Shown in pieces: positions 57,721 to 64,000 of a stretch of DNA of 64,000 nt. The notes beneath the pieces are model-generated. The model was not told where the DNA came from. It saw only the letters and a program-made list of their open reading frames with translations, and made no database searches. Position 1 is the stretch's first letter, and each line of letters starts with the position of its first letter. This DNA is from Euborellia annulipes (lineage: Eukaryota > Arthropoda > Insecta > Dermaptera > Anisolabididae). A program made the translations under genes and the position numbers. The stretch lies in assembly GCA_023213315.1 (NCBI GenBank), contig JAKCPI010012441.1, positions 62,001 through 126,000 of the forward strand. Reading direction: 5' to 3'.

Positions 57721-60397
57721 AGTACAAGAATAAAGTGGTCTTCAGAAGATGAGAATATACATTTTAAAGAGCATCTAAAAAATAATTTGATATAAAATAA
57801 TAATAATTTTGAATTAAAAAAAAAAAATCGTTGGAGCGAATTTTGATAAAATCGAAAAAAAAAAAAAACTAAAAAAGTACATCTGTAGAGTAGACTACTA
57901 ATACTCCGAAGCCGATTTTGTTTAAAAGCCTATTTACACGAGTTCGGGGGGTGCCTAACTTAAATATAAAATTTCAACCTCCTAGCTCATTTCCTTCATG
58001 GTCTAAAGTGTGGTTTAAAATTGAACACACACAGACAGACACACACACATACACACACACAAGAGAGAGAGAGAGAGAGAGAGAGAGTGAGACAGACACA
58101 CAGACAGATGTCTGTTGCGAAAACCACTTTTTTGGACTCAGGAGACCTCAAAACGTATATATCCATCAAAATTTCTACATCGAATTTTTGACATGAAACC
58201 AATACGTTCTCTCTATATGGGCCTATCCATCTCAATTCAGGCAGCAAAGTAAAAATTGGCCGGTTCATAGTCTCCGATTTTGCTCAAATTTGGATATGTT
58301 ATTCTAGAAAATAAATTAAGAGACACCTATTTTTTAGTTTTGGCCAAAAAAATTTTTTGGTAGAGTTACCGGGGGTCAAAGTTTCGTCAAGGTCACACGT
58401 AATTTCCTCCGCGCAAGCTCAAAATTATTATAAAGTGCAATATCTCTTGAACTAATAGGAATATTTCAGATCTGTTTTCAGTTTCTGAAAGGTAAAAGTG
58501 TCAGGAATCTATTGGATTAAAGATTATTCTTCTATTAGTGACAGGTATCTTGCTAAAAAATAATTTCAAAATCGCTAAATTTAACTTTAAAGTCATTTTT
58601 CTCAAAAACCCCAGCCTCAAAAATTCTGAAATTTTTTAGCAAGGAGGAGACACACATATAGTATAAAACCTCAAAAGGATTTTCAGGATCTTACCTACTT
58701 TTCATTTTATTGCATATTTACTGTTTGGTGCTTTAATTTAACTTTAAAGTAATTTTTCTCAAAAACCCCTGCATCAAAAATTCTGAAATTTTTTAGCAAG
58801 GAGGAGACACACATATAGTATAAAACCTCAAAAGAATTTTTAAGGATCTTACCTACTTTTCATTTTATTGCATATTTACTGTTTGGTGCATTTCCTTAGA
58901 AATGTATGGATAGGAATTTCGATATTATCATTCTCGTAATTTGTTTTCTCTTATTTTTAGGGCCACAATATTGTTTATAAGACAAACAAACAGGAAGGAA
59001 TGTTGGACATAGGCGCCGGAACTGGGGGGGGGGGGCAAGGGTACATTGCTCCCCCCTGGCATCCTATAGGAGGGGGCAGGGGGAGGCAATATGTCCAACA
59101 TTCCTTCCTGTTTGTTTGTCTCATAAAAAATATTGTGGCCCTAAAAATAAGAGAAAACAAATTACGAGAATGATAATATCGAAATTCCTATCCATACATT
59201 TCTAAGGAAATGCACCAAACAGTAAATATGCAATAAAATGAAAAGTAGGTAAGATACTGAAAAATCCTTTTGAGGTTTTATACTATGTGTGTCTCCTCCT
59301 TGCTAAAAAATTTCAGAATTTTTGTTGCGGGGGTTTTTGAGAAAAATGACTTTAAAGTTAAATTAAAGCACCAAAAAATAAATATGCAATAAAATGAAAA
59401 GTAGGTAAGATCCTGAAAAATCCTTTTGTGGTTTTATACTATATAGATGTCTCCTCCTTGCTAAAAAATTTCAGAATTTTTGATGCAGGGGTTTTTGAGA
59501 AAAATTACTTTAAAGTTAAATTAAAGCACCAAACAATAAATATGCAATAAAATGAAAAGTAGGTAAGATCCTGAAAAATCCTTTTGAGGTTTTATACTAT
59601 ATAGATGTCTCCTCCTTGCTAAAAAATTTCAGAATTTTTGATGCAGGGGTTTTTGAGAAAAATTACTTTAAAGTTAAATTAAAGCACCAAACAATAAATA
59701 TGCAATAAAATGAAAAGTAGGTAAGATCCTGAAAAATCCTTTTGAGGTTTTATACTATATAGATGTCTCCTCCTTGCTAAAAAATTTCAGAATTTTTGAT
59801 GCAGGGGTTTTTGAGAAAAATTACTTTAAAGTTAAATTAAAGCACCAAACAATAAATATGCAATAAAATGAAAAGTAGGTAAGATCCTGAAAAATCCTTT
59901 TGAGGTTTTATACTATATGTGTGTCTCCTCCTTGCTAAAAAATTTCAGAATTTTTGAGGCTGGGGTTTTTGAGATAAATGACTTTAAAGTTAAATTTAGC
60001 GATTTTGAAATTATTTTTTAGCAAGATACCTGTCACTAATAGAAGAATAATCTTTAATCCAATAGATTCCTGACACTTTTACCTTTCAGAAACTGAAAAC
60101 AGATCTGAAATATTCCTATTAGTTCAAGAGATATTGCACTTTATAATAATTTTGAGCTTGCGCGGAGAAAATTACGTGTGACCTTGACGAAACTTTGACC
60201 CCCTGTAACTCTACCAAAAAATTTTTTTGGCCAAAACTAAAAAATACGGGTCTCTTAATTTATTTTCTAGAATAACATATCCAAATTTAAGCAAAATCGG
60301 AGACTATGAACCGGCCTACCCTGCCTGTCTGGAGATGGATTGGGCCATATAGTAAATTAACATACAAGTTTTTGTATATATATAGAAGTAAGAGAAA
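57720..60397 (+). mobile_element. F1 element split by a 2.1-kb palindrome
   Basis: F1 body at 57720-58212, ending inside the right-terminal CTCTCTATAT hairpin. The remaining ATATATAGAAGTAAGAGAAAGT lies at 60370-60397, after the palindrome. Confidence 0.75.
58213..60354. mobile_element. Long-arm foldback with 158-bp tandem units
   Basis: The outer arms match from GGCCGGTTCATAGTCTCC inwards. The left arm has two, the right arm five, copies of a 158-bp unit (TTTCAGAATTTTTGATGC, GGTTTTTGAGAAAAA, TAAATATGCAATAAAATG). The central 59010-59090 is a G-run-rich, non-symmetric spacer resembling the CGCCGGAACTGGGGG MITE start. ATAT may be the target duplication. No protein is encoded. Confidence 0.85.
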
Positions 60398-61149
60398 GTA
60401 AGAGTGATTAAATGCATTTTCAATAAATTTCATTTTTGTATTACATGAGTGATATTTTAAAATTGAACAACTTTTATGTCAATCTACAGGAAGTGGCTGT
60501 ATCAAAACCTATAGGGCTGACTGGTCATTATAGGGGGAATAGATGGGAAGGACCTCAAAATAAAGAAAGAATGTCAGAGGTTGGCAAAGGGGGCGCCTGG
60601 CACAAGACAAACCGAGGGGATAGAGCGATACCCATTCCCATTTAAATGATCAATTTTATTAAAAATAATGAAAAATGAGACTGTTTAAAAAAAAAGTTTG
60701 AATAAAAATTTGAAGAAGTTTTTCTCCCAGAAAATTTACAAGAAAATTTGTTTTACTGACTTGTGAGAGTCTATCTTATATTTATATAATTCGCTACGGT
60801 CCATCTGCCTGTCTGTCACACCAGTAGCGTAATTTCAACTCTTTCTTGGGGAGGGGGTGAGGAGCGGCAACTTTTTTTCTTAAAATTTACTTTCAAATGG
60901 GTATCTCAAATTTGTCCAAAAGATATTTAATTAAAAATTAATTTTTTACAGTTTATATTGGGCTACCCGAAGATTTATTTTGAAATATTTTAAGAGCTCT
61001 TGGGAGGAGGTGGGAGTAAAGGGGGGGTAATTACCCCTCCTGAGATTTGAAAAAAATACTTTAAAAAAAAAAAAAAAAATTATTTTTAATGTAAAATTTT
61101 AAAATACTTAAAACTTTAATACTTAAAAATTTGTTTTGCATTTATATTC

Positions 61150-61273
61150 TGGCAAACAAGTACAGAATGCGCCTTTAAATTTCCGAAATTAAGAAAAAAT
61201 AGTATGCTGTGCGACCAGTCACACCAGATTACCTCCCCCCCCCCCCCGAGAAACACCTAGGATCCGCCCTTGC
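61150..61273 (-). repeat. CAAGGGCGGATCC repeat, inverted partner
   Basis: GGCAAACAAGTACAGAATGC...CACACCAGATTACC, a C-run and GGATCCGCCCTTG. Inverse of 50699-50812, 10.4 kb away. Confidence 0.65.
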
Positions 61274-63009
61274 TCAACCCTTGGACAACAACCCGTTTGA
61301 AACCAAATTTTATACGCTTAAAGAGGACCTTCTAGGGATTACAGGAAAATTATTTTCCTCCTGAAATTCCATAACATTTTGAGTTATTAATTGCTGAAGT
61401 TATTTAGGTTGGAAAATGATATTATTATAAATTATTTTTACCATTTATGCCCGATCTCAAAATATTTTGGAAAAAACGCGAAAATTTTTTTAAATATTAG
61501 GCTTATTGATAAGATAAAAGTGTGATATTAGTCACAAGAGTGAAAGAGATGTGAAGTTAGCCTCAGATGGCACTACTTGTCGAGTAGCCCGGTCTAAATG
61601 CAACGTGTTAGCCACTTGTCATTTGTTCCACAAAACTGTCAAAGCAAAAATCCAACAGTAATTCGTTATTATTATTAAAATCAACCATTGTTATAAACAA
61701 AACGATCCTTTATCACTTCATAAATACGTCATCACCAAGGTTTGTTCATTTATTTTAATTTTTTTTTTTTGTTATCGTTTGATGCCACGTTCCGATTTTT
61801 TTTTTTGCTCATTTTAGTTAAAACATATTTTTCGATTTATTTCATTATTTATAATTTATGAATCATATTGTCCTTTATTCTATTTATTATGTACATAAAC
61901 CAATCTCTCATTAATTATAATATTTAATAGATGAATTTAAATTTGATAATTTTTTTTTAACACATACCACATTTAAAAAGTTTTAAAGGTTTATTATTAC
62001 ATTCACTGTCTGTCAAAATTCTAATCAGTCGTCTTTAAAAAGATCTTTTACTAATTTACCTTATTTTTATATTTATATTTGTTCTTATGATTAAATTAAG
62101 ATTTTAAATCTAATCGCAAGAACAACAAAAGAATTTGCTATTACTCTGATATTACTGATGGAATGAATTTATTTAATTCCAGTAATTATGGAAATTAGAA
62201 GAATTTGTAAAGATCATTACACCTAAATACATTCTAGGTATGTAAATCTTGAATGTGATTCTTGAAATTCATAAAAAAATTTTCCCGACAATTTTGTGAG
62301 GAATATATACTGTATATATATATATACCATAGATACCCAAGATTGGGACTTTGATTGGAAAATTTTTTTTTAATTCACAAATTCAGAAAATGATTCCTAA
62401 GAAATTAGTTTTCCTTGTGACATATAAAATTGATAAGATAATCGAGGCTTGGGAATCTATAAAATGTAATCTTAAAATGGATCCATAACCTATATCACTT
62501 GAATTTAGTGAAATTTAAACGTGAATTATTTATTTATTCGTTGTTGACGAGCATTTGGGCTAATGCTGATGAAAACAAGTCGATGATAATTTCTCTGGAG
62601 GGAGTTGACTGATAAATTCGATCCATCTCCACGAAATATATCTCCTCTTTATGGCTGAGCAGTTTTCACATTAAGTACACTATAAAATTGGACTAGATTT
62701 ATTTCCTCTTATATTTTGAGTGCATCAAGCTAAGCAACGCTAGCAATTTCTTAGAATTTATAAAATTTGTAAGAGAAAATGTTCATAAGAAATTAAATAG
62801 ATTTTAGATGACTTATAAAATAATGAACAAGTTTATGGGAAGGTAGAAATTCTTCGAAAAACAATTTATGGAAATTTTCCAAACATTAAGAATCATTAAG
62901 GTATTTCAAAATAGATTGAAATGCCATCAAACCTATCAAAGAATTTTGATATAATAAAATTATACTTAGCTTAAATACTCCTGAAACATTTTTAATATGC
63001 CAATCCATC

Positions 63010-63465
63010 TAAAGGCGGCTACACTAGTAAACTTGACAAGCATGCACGTGCAATCTCTTTGTACAAGAGTCTGTAGAAGAATTTTGCGCAAACATTTCAA
63101 CTGTGCAAGCCGCCTGATGCTCGATTGAATTTTAATCATACACAAGCATATTTGCGCAATAAAAACTTTTTATAGGCTCGTCCGCTATTTTATAGACGAC
63201 TTGACATTTGATATTTATTTAAAATATATTAATTAATTTAAAATTTCAATTTAAATATTAATATTTATTGTGTCTCTGTTTAAAGTAAGTGAGTATTTCT
63301 TGTATTCTTCGAATAAATAACCTTCCGAGCTTGACATTTTTAGGTTAATTTTCGGCATAAGCAGTTTCTTGCACAAGCATGCCGAAGGGGATTTGTGCTT
63401 GTACAAAACATTTGCACATGCATACTTGTCAAGTGTGCAGTTACGTGTGTAGCCGCCTTTAGATA
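63010..63465. mobile_element. MITE, AAGGCGGCTACAC family (copy 2)
   Basis: Perfect ends AAGGCGGCTACAC and GTGTAGCCGCCTT flanked by TA (TA target duplication likely). It lies 150 bp upstream of exon C. The arms repeat GACAAGCATGCA and GCTTGTGCAAG-type motifs. Confidence 0.8.
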
Positions 63466-63615
63466 CCAATGAGTAATTAGCAAAGATTTAAGATTTTGTT
63501 ATTTTTGATTAATTTATTCATTTTATCCTCAAATTATTATCTTTTGTTGATGATAAATGATGATGATGATGGTGATATTAAAGGTGACAATGTGACTAAG
63601 ACTATGTTTTTACAG

Positions 63616-63979
63616 GGCCCCGGCAACGGGTCGACGCAAGGTGGTCCACCCCCGCAGCCGTTCTTTGCGCCGCCCGGGTTACCGCCCTTTGCTGGGCCAC
63701 CACCGCCTCCGCCGCATTTTAGCCCTATCCCGATGGCGCACGTGGCACCAGCACCTCCCGGACAACCAGGCCGATCACCGCCGCCCGCTGCCTCACCCGC
63801 GGCAGCCGCTGCTGCTGCTGCCGCTGCCGCCGCCCAGCCTGCATCCACAGCAGCTGCACCTACCGCCCCCTATTTCAAAGATGAACGCCTACAGAAGCAG
63901 TACAACAAACTGAGGCGCAAACTCGAACTGAAACATCGTGCTGGCGAGAGACCCACTCCTCCAACCTCACCCAGAAAAG
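63616..63979 (+). CDS. FNDC3: FNDC3-family protein, Pro/Ala-rich exon C
   Basis: The acceptor is TTTTTACAG and the donor is AAAG|GTACTC. The exon starts in phase 0, matching exon B, and ends in phase 1. It encodes a Pro/Gly-rich stretch (QPFFAPPGLPPFAGPPPPPP), a run of 12 alanines written with mixed GCN codons, and a charged C-terminal part, YFKDERLQKQYNKLRRKLEL, followed by TPPTSPRK. That last part parallels vertebrate FNDC3A (FRDERSSKTYERLQKKLKDRQ-like, then SSPPSSPQK), placed just before the first FN3 domain. This gives order as well as sequence support for the family call. The charged segment is likely helical or coiled coil. The FN3 domains should follow in exons to the right of this window. 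The opposite strand is also open over much of the exon, which is a composition artefact. Confidence 0.85.
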
Positions 63980-64000
63980 GTACTCACCAACCCCCCCCCC

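Larger units (their letters stand above)
32601..63615 (+). other. Intron 2 of the FNDC3-family gene
   Basis: An intron of about 31.0 kb with GTGAGT donor and TTTTTACAG acceptor, phase 0. It is filled with nested repeats and two candidate alternative first exons (39.05 and 48.24 kb). Stretches where I see only AT-rich sequence without a recognisable feature are 33265-34350, 35760-36465, 39120-39860, 40340-41500, 46145-47080, 51345-52200, 53725-54415 and 61735-63010. Confidence 0.75.

Noticed and set aside
58060..58090. Short tandem array as CRISPR-like repeat
   Set aside because: Simple (GA)n and (CA)n microsatellite within an F1 copy; eukaryotic context.
60470..60648. Cassette exon after CTACAG at 60489
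   Set aside because: The frame is open for about 55 codons but ends in a stop with no donor, and there is no recognisable family.
63537..63848. Ala/Gly-rich minus-strand frame over exon C
   Set aside because: Shadow of the GC-rich coding exon; the + strand frame has family support and splice signals.
63991..64000. Terminal poly-C as a telomere or contig-end signal
   Set aside because: Only ten bases at the window edge; G/C runs of this length are common throughout the window.

Overview
This is a eukaryotic, metazoan, probably arthropod window: about 64 kb of AT-rich intronic DNA, crowded with short non-autonomous transposons, around three small GC-rich exons on the + strand. The exons read as the N-terminal part of an FNDC3-family gene (vertebrate FNDC3A/FNDC3B, Drosophila miles to go). 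The arthropod guess rests on the protein similarity, on a TATA plus TCAGT-type initiator at 48.2 kb, and on the repeat style. No bacterial genes, rRNA genes or CRISPR arrays are present, and I see no intact transposase or reverse transcriptase.

Gene layout: exon A 2100-2295, exon B 32437-32600 and exon C 63616-63979. They are separated by introns of about 30.1 kb and 31.0 kb. Splice phases agree (A ends in phase 1 and B begins accordingly; B ends in phase 0 and C begins in phase 0; C ends in phase 1). Exons B and C carry recognisable FNDC3 N-terminal signatures. The fibronectin type III domains must lie beyond the right edge. Intron 2 holds two candidate alternative starts: a CCAAT-linked ATG exon near 38.9-39.1 kb and a TATA/Inr promoter with a spliced leader exon near 48.2-48.4 kb.

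Repeat layout: (1) a family F1 of roughly 0.6-0.7 kb elements with a hairpin at each end, present in more than ten full or partial copies (7.7, 11.7, 18.4, 19.2, 22.4, 26.4, 38.0, 42.6, 49.8, 52.6, 54.4, 55.4, 56.5 and 57.7 kb); (2) foldback elements at 0.8, 7.4, 9.5, 10.5, 14.6, 34.6 and 50.1 kb whose arms carry hammerhead-ribozyme-like cores with a reduced stem III, as reported for Penelope-like retroelements; (3) a tRNA-derived SINE family in about ten copies, plus a second tRNA-like SINE; (4) hAT-type MITEs, several with exact 8-bp target duplications (4.5, 30.8, 40.1, 49.3 kb); (5) a giant palindrome at 58.2-60.35 kb with 158-bp tandem units, inserted in an F1 copy; (6) single or paired MITEs and foldbacks (16.1, 27.4/63.0, 28.4-30.5, 42.1-43.7, 45.5, 52.2 kb).

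The most interesting material is the hammerhead-bearing foldback set (three copies keep the catalytic core, a GUC cleavage triplet and a stem I), the nested 158-bp palindrome, and a pair of hAT MITEs whose outer flanks share one 8-bp duplication, as if they had moved 3 kb of DNA as a composite unit.
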